Of a DNA stretch of 64,000 nt, positions 40,660 to 56,400 are shown in pieces. Under the pieces are notes generated by a model. It did not search any database, was not told the DNA's origin, and worked only from the letters and a program-made list of their open reading frames with translations. Positions within the stretch are counted from its first letter, which is position 1, and the number at the start of each line of letters is the position of its first letter. This DNA comes from Chamaelirium japonicum. Lineage: Eukaryota; Streptophyta; Magnoliopsida; Liliales; Melanthiaceae. The position numbers were made by a program, and so were the translations under genes. The stretch covers positions 17,550,896-17,614,895 of the forward strand of contig OX393549.1 in assembly GCA_947650365.1 (NCBI GenBank), given 5' to 3'.

Positions 40660-41751
40660 TCGTACGATCCAATCTAATTCATTCATACGATCCATTCTTA
40701 CTCATTCGTATGATCCATTCTAATTCAATCGTACGATCCATTCTAATTCATTTGTACGATCCATTCTAATTCCTTCGTACGATCCATTCTAATTCATTCG
40801 TACGATCCATTCTAATTCATTCGTACGATCCATTCTAATTCCTTCGTACGATCCATTCTAATTCATTCGTACAATCTATTCTAATTCATTCGTACGAATG
40901 GATACATTCGTGTGAATGAATTAGAATGGATTGTACGAATGAGTAAGAATGGATCGTACGAATGAAATAGAATGGATTGCACGAATGAATTAGAATTGAT
41001 CGTACGAATGAATTAGAATGGATCGTGCGAATGAATTAGAATGGATCGTACGAATGAATTAGAATGGATTGTACGAATGAACTAGAATGGATACATTCGT
41101 GCGAATGAATTAGAATGGATCATACAAATGAATTAGAATGGATCGTACGAATGAATTAGAATGGATCTTACGAATGAATTAGAATGGATCGTACGAATGA
41201 ATTAGAATGGATCGTATGAATGAATTAGAATGGATACATTCGTGCGAATGAATTAGAATGGATCGGACGAATGAATTAGAATGGATCGTACAAATGAATT
41301 AGAATGGATCGTACGAATGGATTAGAATGGATCATACGAATGAATTAGAATGGATCGTGCGAATGAATTAGAATGGATCGAACGAATGAATTAGAATGGA
41401 TCGAACGAATGAGTAAGAATAGATCGTACGAATGAATTAGAATAGATTAGAATGGATCGTACGAATGAAATAGAATAGATTGTACGAATGAATTAGAATG
41501 GATTCGTACGAATGAATTAGAATGGATACATTCGTGCGAATGAATTAGAATGGATACATTCGTGCGAATGAATTAGAATGGATCGTACCATTGAGTAAGA
41601 ATGGATCGTACGAATGAATTAGAATGGATCGTACGAATGAATTAGAATGGATCGTACGAATGAATTAGAATGGATCGTACGATTGAATTGGAATGGATCA
41701 TACGAATAAGTAAGAATGGATCGTATGAATGAATTAGATTGGATCATACGA

Positions 41752-41798
41752 TCCATTCTAATTCATTAGCATGGATCGTGCTAATGAATTAGAATGGA
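41752..41798 (+). repeat. 47-bp hairpin (C copy 2)
   Basis: Arms 41752-41771 and 41779-41798, loop TGGATCG. The switch before it reads GGATCATACGATCC, one base away from the perfect palindrome seen in C copy 1. Confidence 0.9.
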
Positions 41799-44700
41799 AT
41801 ATACGAATGAATTAGAATGGATCGTAGAATGGATCGTACGAATGAATTTGAATGGATACATTTGTGCGAATGAATCTAAATGGATTGTATGAATGAATTA
41901 GAATGGATCGTACGAATGAATTAGAATGGATCATACGAATTAATTAGAATGGATCGTACGAATGAATTAGAATGGTTACATTCGTGCGAATGAATTAGAA
42001 TGGATCGTACGAAAGAATTTGAATGGATATATTCGTGCAAATGAATTAGAATGGATCGTACGAATGAGTTAGAATTCATTCGTATAATCTATTCTATTTC
42101 ATTCGTACGATCCATTCTTACTCATTCGTATGATCCATTCTAATTCATTCGAGCGAATGTATCCATTCTAATTTATTCGTACGATCCATTCTAATTCATT
42201 CGTACGATCCATTCTAATTCATTCGTACGATCCATTCTAATTAATTCGTATGATCCATTCTAATTCTTTCGTACGATCCATTCTAATTCATTCATACAAT
42301 CCATTCTAATTCATTCGCACGAATGTATCCATTCTGATTCATTCGTACGAATCCATTCTAATTCATTCGTACAATCCATTCTATTTCATTCGTATGATCC
42401 ATTCTTACTCATTCGTATGATCCATTTTAATTCATTCGCACGAATGTATCCATTCTAAATCATTCATACGATCCATTCTAATTCATTCGTACGATCCATT
42501 CTAAATCATTCGTACAATCGATTCTATTTCATTCGTACGATAAATTCTACATCATTCTAATTCATTCTATTTCATTTGTACGATCCGTTCTAATTCACTC
42601 ATACGATCCATTCTAATTCATTCATACGATCCATTCTAATTCATTTGCACGAATATATCCATTCTAATTCAATCGTACGATCAATTCTAATTCATTCGCA
42701 CGAATGTATCTATTCTACTTCATTCGTACGATCCATTCTAATTCATTCGTACGATCCATTCTAATTCATTCATACAATCCATTCTAATTCTTTCACACGA
42801 TCGATTCTAATTCATTCGTAGGATCCATTCTAATTCATTCGTACAATCTATTCTATTTCATTCGTACGACCCATTCTAATTCATTCGCACGAATGTATCC
42901 ATTCTAATTCATTCATACGAATCCATTCTAATTCATTCGTACAATCCATTCTATTTCATTCGTACGATCCATTCTTACTCATTCGTACGATCCATTCTAA
43001 TTCATTCGTACGATCCATTCTAATTCATTCGCACGATCCATTCTTACTCATTCGTATGATCCATTCTAATTTATTCGCACGAATGTATCCATTCTAATTC
43101 ATTCGTACGTCTAATTCATTCTTACGGTCCATTCTAATTCATTCGCACAATCCATTCTATTTTATTCGTACGATCCATTCTTAGTCATTCGTATGATCCA
43201 TTATGGATACATTCGTGCGAATGAATTAGAATGGATCATACGAATGAGTAAGAATGGATCGTACGAATGAAATAAAATGGATTGTGCGAATGAACTAGAA
43301 TGGATCGTACGAATGAATTAGAATGGATTGTGTGAAAGAATTAGAATGGATTGTATGAATGAATTAGAATAGATCGTATGAATGAATTAGAATGGATCGT
43401 ACGAATGAATTAGAATGGATCGTACGAATGAATTAGAATGGATACATTCGCGAATGAATTAGAATGGATCGTACAAATGAATTAGAATGGATCGTACGAA
43501 TGAATTAGAATGGATCTTACGAATGAATTAGAATGGATCAAACGAATGAATTAGAATGGATCGTACGAATGAATTAGAATGGATACATTTGTACGAATGA
43601 ATTAAAATGGATACATTTGTGCGAATGAATTAGAATGGATCGTACGAATGAATTAGAATGGATCGTACGAATGAATTAGAATGGATCGTACGAAGGAATT
43701 AGAATGGATCGTACGAATGAATTAGAATGGATATATTCGTGCAAATGAATTAGAATGGATCATATGAATGTATTAGAATGGATCGTATGAGTGAATTAGA
43801 ATGGATCGTGCGAATGAATTAGAATGGTTTGTATGAATGAATTAGAATGGATCGTATGAATGAATAAGAATGGATCGTACGAATGAATTAGAATGGATCG
43901 TACGAATGAACTAGAATGGATACATTCGTGCGAATGAATTAGAATGGATACGAATGAATTAGAATGGATCGTGCGAATGAATTAGAATGGATCGTATGAA
44001 TGAACTAGAATGGATACATTCGTGCGAATGAATTAGAATGGATCGTACGAATGAATTAGAATGGATCGTACGAATGAATTAGAATGGATCGTACGAATGA
44101 ATTAGAATGGATCATACGAATAAATTAGAATGGATACATTCGTGCGAATGAATTAGAATGGATCGGACGAATGAATTAGAATGGATCGTACGAATGAATT
44201 AGAATGGATCGTACGAATGAACTAGAATGGATATATTCGTGCGAATGAATTAGAATGGATCGTACGAATGAATTAGAATGGATCGTACGAATGAATTAGA
44301 TTGGATCGTACGAATGAATTAGAATAGATCGTACGAATGAATTAGAATAGATACATTCGTGCGAATGAATTAGAATGGATCAGACGAATGAATTAGAATG
44401 GATCGTACGAATGAATTAGAATGGATCTTACGAATGGATTAGAATGGATACATTCGTGCGAATGAATTAGAATGGATCGGACGAATGAATTGGACGAATG
44501 AATTAGAATGGATCGTACGAATGAATTAGAATGGATCAAATGAATGAATTAGAATGGTTACATTCATGCGAATGAATTAGAACGCATCGTACGAATGGAT
44601 TAGAATGGATCGTACGAATGGATTAGAATGGATACATTCGAGCGAATGAATTAGAATGGATCGTACGAATAAAATTAGAATGGATCGTACGAATGAATTA

Positions 44701-46484
44701 GAATAGATCGTACAAATGAATTAGAATGGATCGTACGAATGAATTAGAATGGATCGTGTGAAAGAATTAGAATGGATCGTACGAATGAATTAGAATGGAT
44801 CGTGCGAATGAATTAGAATGGATCGTACGAATGAATTAGAATGGATCGTGCTAAGGAATTAGAATTGATCGAACGAATGAATTAGCATGGATCGTGCATT
44901 CGTACGATCCATTCTAATTCATTCGTAAGATCCATTCAAATTCATTCGTACGATCCATTCTAATTCATTCGTACGATCCATTCTAATTCATTCGCACGAG
45001 TGTATCTATTCTAGTTCTTTCGTACGATCCATTCTAATTCATTCGTTCGATCCATTCTAATTCATTCATACGATCTATTCTAATTCATTCATACAATCCA
45101 TTCTAATTCTTTCACACGATCCATTCTAATTCATTCGTACGATCCATTCTAATTCATTTGCACAATCCATTCTATTTCATTCGTACGATCCATTCTTACT
45201 CATTCGTATGATCCATTCTAATTCATTTGCACGAATGTATCCATAATGGATCATACGAATGAGTAAGAATGGATCGTACGAATGAAATAGAATTGATTGT
45301 GCGAATGAATTAGAATGGACCATACGAATGAATTAGAATGGATACATTCGTGCGAATGAATTAGAATGGATTGGACGAATGAATTAGAATGGATCGTACG
45401 AATGAATTAGAATGGATCGTACAAATGAATTAGAATGGATCGTACGAATAAATTAGAATGGATACATTCGTCCGAATGAATTAGAATGGATCATTCGAAT
45501 GAGTAAGAACGGATCGTACGAATGAAATAGAATAGATTGTACGAATGAATTAGAATGGATCGTGCGAATGAATTAGAATGGATCGTACGAATGAATTAGA
45601 ATGGATCGTGCGAATGAATTAGAATGGATCATATTAATGAATTAGAATGGATCGTACGAATGAATTAGAATGGATACATTCGTGCGAATGAATTAGAATG
45701 GATCGTGCGAATCCATTAGACTGGATCGTGCGAATGAATAAGAATGGATCATACGAATGAATTAGAATGGATCGTATGAATTAATTAGAATGGATACATT
45801 CGTGCGAATGAATTAGAATAGATTGTATGAATGAATTAGAATGGATCGTACGAATGAATTAGAATGGATCATGCGAATTAATTAGAATGGATCATACGAA
45901 TGAATTAGAATGGATCGTACGAATGAATTAGAATGGATCTTACGAATGAACTAGAATGGATCGTACGAATGAACTAGAATGGATACATTCGTGCGAATGA
46001 ATTAGAATGGATCGTACGAATGAATTAGAATGGATCGTACGAATGAATTAGAATAGATCTTACGAATGAATTAGAATGGATCTAACGAATGAATTAGAAT
46101 GGATCGTACGAATGAATTAGAATGGATCGTACGAATGAATTTGAATGGATCGCACGAAAGTAACCATTCTAATTCATTCATACGATTCATTCTAATTCAT
46201 TCGTATGAGCTATTCTAATTCATTCGTACGATCCATTCTAATTCATTCGTACGATCCATTGTAATTCATTCATACAATCCATTTAGATTCATTCGCACAA
46301 AATGTATCCATTCAAATTCATTCGTACGATCCAGTCTAATTCATTCGTACGATCCATTCTAATTCATTCGCACGAATATATCCAGTCTAATTCTTTCGTA
46401 CGATGCATTCTAATTCATTCGTACGATCCATTCTAATTCATTCGTACGATCCATTCTACGATCCATTCTAATTCATTCGTATAT

Positions 46485-46531
46485 TCCATTCTAATTCATT
46501 AGCACGATCCATGCTAATGAATTAGAATGGA
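46485..46531 (-). repeat. 47-bp hairpin, opposite orientation (C copy 3)
   Basis: Same arms, loop CGATCCA, at the equivalent place 26 bp inside the unit start. Confidence 0.9.
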
Positions 46532-47572
46532 TCGTACGATCCAATCTAATTCATTCATACGATCCATTCTTACTCATTCGTATGATCCATTCTAATTCAA
46601 TCGTACGATCCATTCTAATTCATTCGTACGATCCATTCTAATTCCTTCGTACGATCCATTCTAATTCATTCGTACGATCCATTCTAATTCATTCGTACGA
46701 TCCATTCTAATTCCTTCGTACGATCCATTCTAATTCATTCGTACAATCTATTCTAATTCATTCGTACGAATGGATACATTCGTGTGAATGAATTAGAATG
46801 GATTGTACGAATGAGTAAGAATGGATCGTACGAATGAAATAGAATGGATTGCACGAATGAATTAGAATGGATCGTGCGAATGAATTAGAATGGATCGTAC
46901 GAATGAATTAGAATGGATTGTACGAATGAACTAGAATGGATACATTCGTGCGAATGAATTAGAATGGATCATACGAATGAATTAGAATGGATCGTACGAA
47001 TGAATTAGAATGGATCTTACGAATGAATTAGAATGGATCGTACGAATGAATTAGAATGGATCGTATGAATGAATTAGAATGGATACATTCGTGCGAATGA
47101 ATTAGAATGGATCGGACGAATGAATTAGAATGGATCGTACAAATGAATTAGAATGGATCGTACGAATGGATTAGAATGGATCATACGAATGAATTAGAAT
47201 GGATCGTGCGAATGAATTAGAATGGATCGAACGAATGAATTAGAATGGATCGAACGAATGAGTAAGAATAGATCGTACGAATGAATTAGAATAGATTAGA
47301 ATGGATCGTACGAATGAAATAGAATAGATTGTACGAATGAATTAGAATGGATTCGTACGAATGAATTAGAATGGATACATTCGTGCGAATGAATTAGAAT
47401 GGATCGTACCATTGAGTAAGAATGGATCGTACGAATGAATTAGAATGGATCGTACGAAGGAATTAGAATGGATCGTACGAATGAATTAGAATGGATCGTA
47501 CGATTGAATTGGAATGGATCATACGAATAAGTAAGAATGGATCGTATGAATGAATTAGATTGGATCATACGA

Positions 47573-47619
47573 TCCATTCTAATTCATTAGCATGGATCGT
47601 GCTAATGAATTAGAATGGA
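47573..47619 (+). repeat. 47-bp hairpin (C copy 3)
   Basis: Arms 47573-47592 and 47600-47619, loop TGGATCG. Confidence 0.9.
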
Positions 47620-50600
47620 ATATACGAATGAATTAGAATGGATCGTAGAATGGATCGTACGAATGAATTTGAATGGATACATTTGTGCGAATGAATCTAA
47701 ATGGATTGTATGAATGAATTAGAATGGATCGTACGAATGAATTAGAATGGATCATACGAATTAATTAGAATGGATCGTACGAATGAATTAGAATGGTTAC
47801 ATTCGTGCGAATGAATTAGAATGGATCGTACGAAAGAATTTGAATGGATATATTCGTGCAAATGAATTAGAATGGATCGTACGAATGAGTTAGAATTCAT
47901 TCGTATAATCTATTCTATTTCATTCGTACGATCCATTCTTACTCATTCGTATGATCCATTCTAATTCATTCGAGCGAATGTATCCATTCTAATTTATTCG
48001 TACGATCCATTCTAATTCATTCGTACGATCCATTTTAATTCATTCGTACGATCCATTCTAATTAATTCGTATGATCCATTCTAATTCTTTCGTACGATCC
48101 ATTCTAATTCATTCATACAATCCATTCTAATTCATTCGCACGAATGTATCCATTCTGATTCATTCGTACGAATCCATTCTAATTCATTCGTACAATCCAT
48201 TCTATTTCATTCGTACGATCCATTCTTACTCATTCGTATGATCCATTTTAATTCATTCGCACGAATGTATCCATTCTAAATCATTCATACGATCCATTCT
48301 AATTCATTCGTACGATCCATTCTAAATCATTCGTACAATCGATTCTATTTCATTCGTACGATCAATTCTACATCATTCTAATTCATTCTATTTCATTCGT
48401 ACGATCCGTTCTAATTCACTCATACGATCCATTCTAATTCATTCATACGATCCATTCTAATTCATTTGCACGAATATATCCATTCTAATTCAATCGTACG
48501 ATCAATTCTAATTCATTCGCACGAATGTATCTATTCTACTTCATTCGTACGATCCATTCTAATTCATTCGTACGATCCATTCTAATTCATTCATACAATC
48601 CATTCTAATTCTTTCACACGATCGATTCTAATTCATTCGTAGGATCCATTCTAATTCATTCTAATTCATTCGCACGAATGTATACATTCTAATTCATTCA
48701 TACGAATCCATTCTAATTCATTCGTACAATCCATTCTATTTCATTCGTACGATCCATTCTTACTCATTCGTACGATCCATTCTAATTCATTCGTACGATC
48801 CATTCTAATTCATTCGCACGATCCATTCTTACTCATTCGTATGATCCATTCTAATTTATTCGCACGAATGTATCCATTCTAATTCATTCGTACGTCTAAT
48901 TCATTCTTACGGTCCATTCTAATTCATTCGCACAATCCATTCTATTTTATTCGTACGATCCATTCTTAGTCATTCGTATGATCCATTATGGATACATTCG
49001 TGCGAATGAATTAGAACGGATCATACGAATGAGTAAGAATGGATCGTACGAATGAAATAAAATGGATTGTGCGAATGAACTAGAATGGATCGTACGAATG
49101 AATTAGAATGGATCGTGTGAAAGAATTAGAATGGATTGTATAAATGAATTAGAATAGATCGTATGAATGAATTAGAATGGATCGTACGAATGAATTAGAA
49201 TGGATCGTACGAATGAATTAGAATGGATACATTCGCGAATGAATTAGAATGGATCGTACAAATGAATTAGAATGGATCGTACGAATGAATTAGAATGGAT
49301 CTTACGAATGAATTAGAATGGATCAAACGAATGAATTAGAATGGATCGTACGAATGAATTAGAATGGATACATTTGTGCGAATGAATTAGAATGGATCGT
49401 ACGAATGAATTAGAATGGATCGTATGAATGAATTAGAATGGATCGTACGAATGAATTAGAATGGATCGTACGAAGGAATTAGAATGGATCGTACGAATGA
49501 ATTAGAATGGATATATTCGTGCAAATGAATTAGAATGGATCATATGAATGTATTAGAATGGATCGTATGAGTGAATTAGAATGGATCGTGCGAATGAATT
49601 AGAATGGTTTGTATGAATGAATTAGAATGGATCGTATGAATGAATTAGAATGGATCATACGAATGAATTAGAATGGATCGTACGAATGAACTAGAATGGA
49701 TACATTCGTGCGAATGAATTAGAATGGATACGAATGAATTAGAATGGATCGTGCGAATGAATTAGAATGGATCGTATGAATGAACTAGAATGGATACATT
49801 CGTGCGAATGAATTAGAATGGATCGTACGAATGAATTAGAATGGATCGTACGAATGAATTAGAATGGATCGTACGAATGAATTAGAATGGATCATACGAA
49901 TAAATTAGAATGGATACATTCGTGCGAATGAATTAGAATGGATCGGACGAATGAATTAGAATGGATCGTACGAATGAATTAGAATGGATCGTACGAATGA
50001 ACTAGAATGGATATATTCGTGCGAATGAATTAGAATGGATCGTACGAATGAATTAGAATGGATCGTACGAATGAATTAGATTGGATCGTACGAATGAATT
50101 AGAATAGATCGTACGAATGAATTAGAATAGATACATTCGTGCGAATGAATTAGAATGGATCAGACGAATGAATTAGAATGGATCGTACGAATGAATTAGA
50201 ATGGATCTTACGAATGGATTAGAATGGATACATTCGTGCGAATGAATTAGAATGGATCAGACGAATGAATTGGACGAATGAATTAGAATGGATCGTACGA
50301 ATGAATTAGAATGGATCAAATGAATGAATTAGAATGGTTACATTCATGCGAATGAATTAGAACGCATCGTACGAATGGATTAGAATGGATCGTACGAATG
50401 GATTAGAATGGATACATTCGAGCGAATGAATTAGAATGGATCGTACGAATAAAATTAGAATGGATCGTACGAATGAATTAGAATAGATCGTACAAATGAA
50501 TTAGAATGGATCGTACGAATGAATTAGAATGGATCGTGTGAAAGAATTAGAATGGATCGTACGAATGAATTAGAATGGATCGTGCGAATGAATTAGAATG

Positions 50601-52264
50601 GATCGTACGAATGAATTAGAATGGATCGTGCTAATGAATTAGAATTGATCGAACGAATGAATTAGCATGGATCGTGCATTCGTACGATCCATTCTAATTC
50701 ATTCGTAAGATCCATTCAAATTCATTCGTACGATCCATTCTAATTCATTCGTACGATCCATTCTAATTCATTCGCACGAGTGTATCTATTCTAGTTCTTT
50801 CGTACGATCCATTCTAATTCATTCGTTCGATCCATTCTAATTCATTCATACGATCTATTCTAATTCATTCATACAATCCATTCTAATTCTTTCACACGAT
50901 TCATTCTAATTCATTCGTACGATCCATTCTAATTCATTTGCACAATCCATTCTATTTCATTCGTACGATCCATTCTTACTCATTCGTATGATCCATTCTA
51001 ATTCATTTGCACGAATGTATCCATAATGGATCATACGAATGAGTAAGAATGGATCGTACGAATGAAATAGAATTGATTGTGCGAATGAATTAGAATGGAC
51101 CATACGAATGAATTAGAATGGATACATTCGTGCGAATGAATTAGAATGGATTGGACGAATGAATTAGAATGGATCGTACGAATGAATTAGAATGGATCGT
51201 ACAAATGAATTAGAATGGATCGTACGAATAAATTAGAATGGATACATTCGTCCGAATGAATTAGAATGGATCATTCGAATGAGTAAGAACGGATCGTACG
51301 AATGAAATAGAATAGATTGTACGAATGAATTAGAATGGATCGTGCGAATGAATTAGAATGGATCGTACGAATGAATTAGAATGGATCGTGCGAATGAATT
51401 AGAATGGATCATATTAATGAATTAGAATGGATCATACGAATGAATTAGAATGGATACATTCGTGCGAATGAATTAGAATGGATCGTGCGAATCCATTAGA
51501 CTGGATCGTGCGAATGAATAAGAATGGATCATACGAATGAATTAGAATGGATCGTATGAATTAATTAGAATGGATACATTCGTGCGAATGAATTAGAATA
51601 GATTGTATGAATGAATTAGAATGGATCGTACGAATGAATTAGAATGGATCATGCGAATTAATTAGAATGGATCATACGAATGAATTAGAATGGATCGTAC
51701 GAATGAATTAGAATGGATCTTACGAATGAACTAGAATGGATCGTACGAATGAACTAGAATGGATACATTCGTGCGAATGAATTAGAATGGATCGTACGAA
51801 TGAATTAGAATGGATCGTACGAATGAATTAGAATAGATCTTACGAATGAATTAGAATGGATCTAACGAATGAATTAGAATGGATCGTACGAATGAATTAG
51901 AATGGATCGTACGAATAAATTTGAATGGATCGCACGAAAGTAACCATTCTAATTCATTCATACGATTCATTCTAATTCATTCGTATGAGCTATTCTAATT
52001 CATTCGTACGATCCATTCTAATTCATTCGTACGATCCATTGTAATTCATTCATACAATCCATTTAGATTCATTCGCACAAAATGTATCCATTCAAATTCA
52101 TTCGTACGATCCAGTCTAATTCATTCGTACGATCCATTCTAATTCATTCGCACGAATATATCCAGTCTAATTCTTTCGTACGATGCATTCTAATTCATTC
52201 GTACGATCCATTCTAATTCATTCGTACGATCCATTCTACGATCCATTCTAATTCATTCGTATAT

Positions 52265-52311
52265 TCCATTCTAATTCATTAGCACGATCCATGCTAATGA
52301 ATTAGAATGGA
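52265..52311 (-). repeat. 47-bp hairpin, opposite orientation (C copy 4)
   Basis: Same arms, loop CGATCCA, 26 bp inside the unit start. Confidence 0.9.
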
Positions 52312-53375
52312 TCGTACGATCCAATCTAATTCATTCATACGATCCATTCTTACTCATTCGTATGATCCATTCTAATTCAATCGTACGATCCATTCTAATT
52401 CATTCGTACGATCCATTCTAATTCCTTCGTACGATCCATTCTAATTCATTCGTACGATCCATTCTAATTCATTCGTACGATCCATTCTAATTCCTTCGTA
52501 CGATCCATTCTAATTCATTCGTACAATCTATTCTAATTCATTCGTACGAATGGATACATTCGTGTGAATGAATTAGAATGGATTGTACGAATGAGTAAGA
52601 ATGGATCGTACGAATGAAATAGAATGGATTGCACGAATGAATTAGAATTGATCGTACGAATGAATTAGAATGGATCGTGCGAATGAATTAGAATGGATCG
52701 TACGAATGAATTAGAATGGATTGTACGAATGAACTAGAATGGATACATTCATGCTAATGAATTAGAATGGATCATACGAATGAATTAGAATGGATCGTAC
52801 GAATGAATTAGAATGGATCTTACGAATGAATTAGAATGGATCGTACGAATGAATTAGAATGGATCGTATGAATGAATTAGAATGGATACATTCGTGCGAA
52901 TGAATTAGAATGGATCGGACGAATGAATTAGAATGGATCGTACAAATGAATTAGAATGGATCGTACGAATGGATTAGAATGGATCATACGAATGAATTAG
53001 AATGGATCGTGCGAATGAATTAGAATGGATCGAACGAATGAATTAGAATGGATCGAACGAATGAGTAAGAATAGATCGTACGAATGAATTAGAATAGATT
53101 AGAATGGATCGTACGAATGAAATAGAATAGATTGTACGAATGAATTAGAATGGATTCGTACGAATGAATTAGAATGGATACATTCGTGCGAATGAATTAG
53201 AATGGATCGTACCATTGAGTAAGAATGGATCGTACGAATGAATTAGAATGGATCGTACGAAGGAATTAGAATGGATCGTACGAATGAATTAGAATGGATC
53301 GTACGATTGAATTGGAATGGATCATACGAATAAGTAAGAATGGATCGTATGAATGAATTAGATTGGATCATACGA

Positions 53376-53422
53376 TCCATTCTAATTCATTAGCATGGAT
53401 CGTGCTAATGAATTAGAATGGA
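53376..53422 (+). repeat. 47-bp hairpin (C copy 4)
   Basis: Arms 53376-53395 and 53403-53422, loop TGGATCG. Confidence 0.9.
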
Positions 53423-56400
53423 ATATACGAATGAATTAGAATGGATCGTAGAATGGATCGTACGAATGAATTTGAATGGATACATTTGTGCGAATGAATC
53501 TAAATGGATTGTATGAATGAATTAGAATGGATCGTACGAATGAATTAGAATGGATCATACGAATTAATTAGAATGGATCGTACGAATGAATTAGAATGGT
53601 TACATTCGTGCGAATGAATTAGAATGGATCGTACGAAAGAATTTGAATGGATATATTCGTGCAAATGAATTAGAATGGATCGTACGAATGAGTTAGAATT
53701 CATTCGTATAATCTATTCTATTTCATTCGTACGATCCATTCTTACTCATTCGTATGATCCATTCTAATTCATTCGAGCGAATGTATCCATTCTAATTTAT
53801 TCGTACGATCCATTCTAATTCATTCGTACGATCCATTTTAATTCATTCGTACGATCCATTCTAATTAATTCGTATGATCCATTCTAATTCTTTCGTACGA
53901 TCCATTCTAATTCATTCATACAATCCATTCTAATTCATTCGCACGAATGTATCCATTCTGATTCATTCGTACGAATCCATTCTAATTCATTCGTACAATC
54001 CATTCTATTTCATTCGTACGATCCATTCTTACTCATTCGTATGATCCATTTTAATTCATTCGCACGAATGTATCCATTCTAAATCATTCATACGATCCAT
54101 TCTAATTCATTCGTACGATCCATTCTAAATCATTCGTACAATCGATTCTATTTCATTCGTACGATCAATTCTACATCATTCTAATTCATTCTATTTCATT
54201 CGTACGATCCGTTCTAATTCACTCATACGATCCATTCTAATTCATTCATACGATCCATTCTAATTCATTTGCACGAATATATCCATTCTAATTCAATCGT
54301 ACGATCAATTCTAATTCATTCGCACGAATGTATCTATTCTACTTCATTCGTACGATCCATTCTAATTCATTCGTACGATCCATTCTAATTCATTCATACA
54401 ATTCATTCTAATTCTTTCACACGATCGATTCTAATTCATTCGTAGGATCCATTCTAATTCATTCTAATTCATTCGCACGAATGTATACATTCTAATTCAT
54501 TCATACGAATCCATTCTAATTCATTCGTACAATCCATTCTATTTCATTCGTACGATCCATTCTTACTCATTCGTACGATCCATTCTAATTCATTCGTACG
54601 ATCCATTCTAATTCATTCGCACGATCCATTCTTACTCATTCGTATGATCCATTCTAATTTATTCGCACGAATGTATCCATTCTAATTCATTCGTACGTCT
54701 AATTCATTCTTACGGTCCATTCTAATTCATTCGCACAATCCATTCTATTTTATTCGTACGATCCATTCTTAGTCATTCGTATGATCCATTATGGATACAT
54801 TCGTGCGAATGAATTAGAACGGATCATACGAATGAGTAAGAATGGATCGTACGAATGAAATAAAATGGATTGTGCGAATGAACTAGAATGGATCGTACGA
54901 ATGAATTAGAATGGATCGTGTGAAAGAATTAGAATGGATTGTATAAATGAATTAGAATAGATCGTATGAATGAATTAGAATGGATCGTACGAATGAATTA
55001 GAATGGATCGTACGAATGAATTAGAATGGATACATTCGCGAATGAATTAGAATGGATCGTACAAATGAATTAGAATGGATCGTACAAATGAATTAGAATG
55101 GATCTTACGAATGAATTAGAATGGATCAAACGAATGAATTAGAATGGATCGTACGAATGAATTAGAATGGATACATTTGTGCGAATGAATTAGAATGGAT
55201 CGTACGAATGAATTAGAATGGATCGTATGAATGAATTAGAATGGATCGTACGAATGAATTAGAATGGATCGTACGAAGGAATTAGAATGGATCGTACGAA
55301 TGAATTAGAATGGATATATTCGTGCAAATGAATTAGAATGGATCATATGAATGTATTAGAATGGATCGTATGAGTGAATTAGAATGGATCGTGCGAATGA
55401 ATTAGAATGGTTTGTATGAATGAATTAGAATGGATCGTATGAATGAATTAGAATGGATCGTACGAATGAATTAGAATGGATCGTACGAATGAACTAGAAT
55501 GGATACATTCGTGCGAATGAATTAGAATGGATACGAATGAATTAGAATGGATCGTGCGAATGAATTAGAATGGATCGTATGAATGAACTAGAATGGATAC
55601 ATTCGTGCGAATGAATTAGAATGGATCGTACGAATGAATTAGAATGGATCGTACGAATGAATTAGAATGGATCGTACGAATGAATTAGAATGGATCATAC
55701 GAATAAATTAGAATGGATACATTCGTGCGAATGAATTAGAATGGATCGGACGAATGAATTAGAATGGATCGTACGAATGAATTAGAATGGATCGTACGAA
55801 TGAACTAGAATGGATATATTCGTGCGAATGAATTAGAATGGATCGTACGAATGAATTAGAATGGATCGTACGAATGAATTAGATTGGATCGTACGAATGA
55901 ATTAGAATAGATCGTACGAATGAATTAGAATAGATACATTCGTGCGAATGAATTAGAATGGATCAGACGAATGAATTAGAATGGATCGTACGAATGAATT
56001 AGAATGGATCTTACGAATGGATTAGAATGGATACATTCGTGCGAATGAATTAGAATGGATCAGACGAATGAATTGGACGAATGAATTAGAATGGATCGTA
56101 CGAATGAATTAGAATGGATCAAATGAATGAATTAGAATGGTTACATTCATGCGAATGAATTAGAACGCATCGTACGAATGGATTAGAATGGATCGTACGA
56201 ATGGATTAGAATGGATACATTCGAGCGAATGAATTAGAATGGATCGTACGAATAAAATTAGAATGGATCGTACGAATGAATTAGAGTAGATCGTACAAAT
56301 GAATTAGAATGGATCGTACGAATGAATTAGAATGGATCGTGTGAAAGAATTAGAATGGATCGTACGAATGAATTAGAATGGATCGTGCGAATGAATTAGA

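Larger units (their letters stand above)
40587..46458. repeat. Higher-order unit C, tandem copy 2 (5,872 bp)
   Basis: Blocks: - 40,587-40,893, + 40,894-42,075, - 42,076-43,203, + 43,204-44,897, - 44,898-45,245, + 45,246-46,160, - to the end. ATTCGCGAATG is at 43,446 (offset 5,867). It is longer than copy 1 through extra units, for example additional + units near 41,089-41,180 and a second ACATTCGTGC unit near 41,550. Confidence 0.92.
46459..52238. repeat. Higher-order unit C, tandem copy 3 (5,780 bp)
   Basis: Blocks: - 46,459-46,765, + 46,766-47,896, - 47,897-48,987, + 48,988-50,679, - 50,680-51,025, + 51,026-51,940, - to the end. ATTCGCGAATG is at 49,231. It shares with copy 4, but not with copies 1 and 2, the private changes TTAGAACGGATC (~49,011), TTGTATAAATG (~49,136) and the joined CATTCTAATTCATTCTAATTC at ~48,650. 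So copies 3 and 4 are closest relatives. Confidence 0.92.
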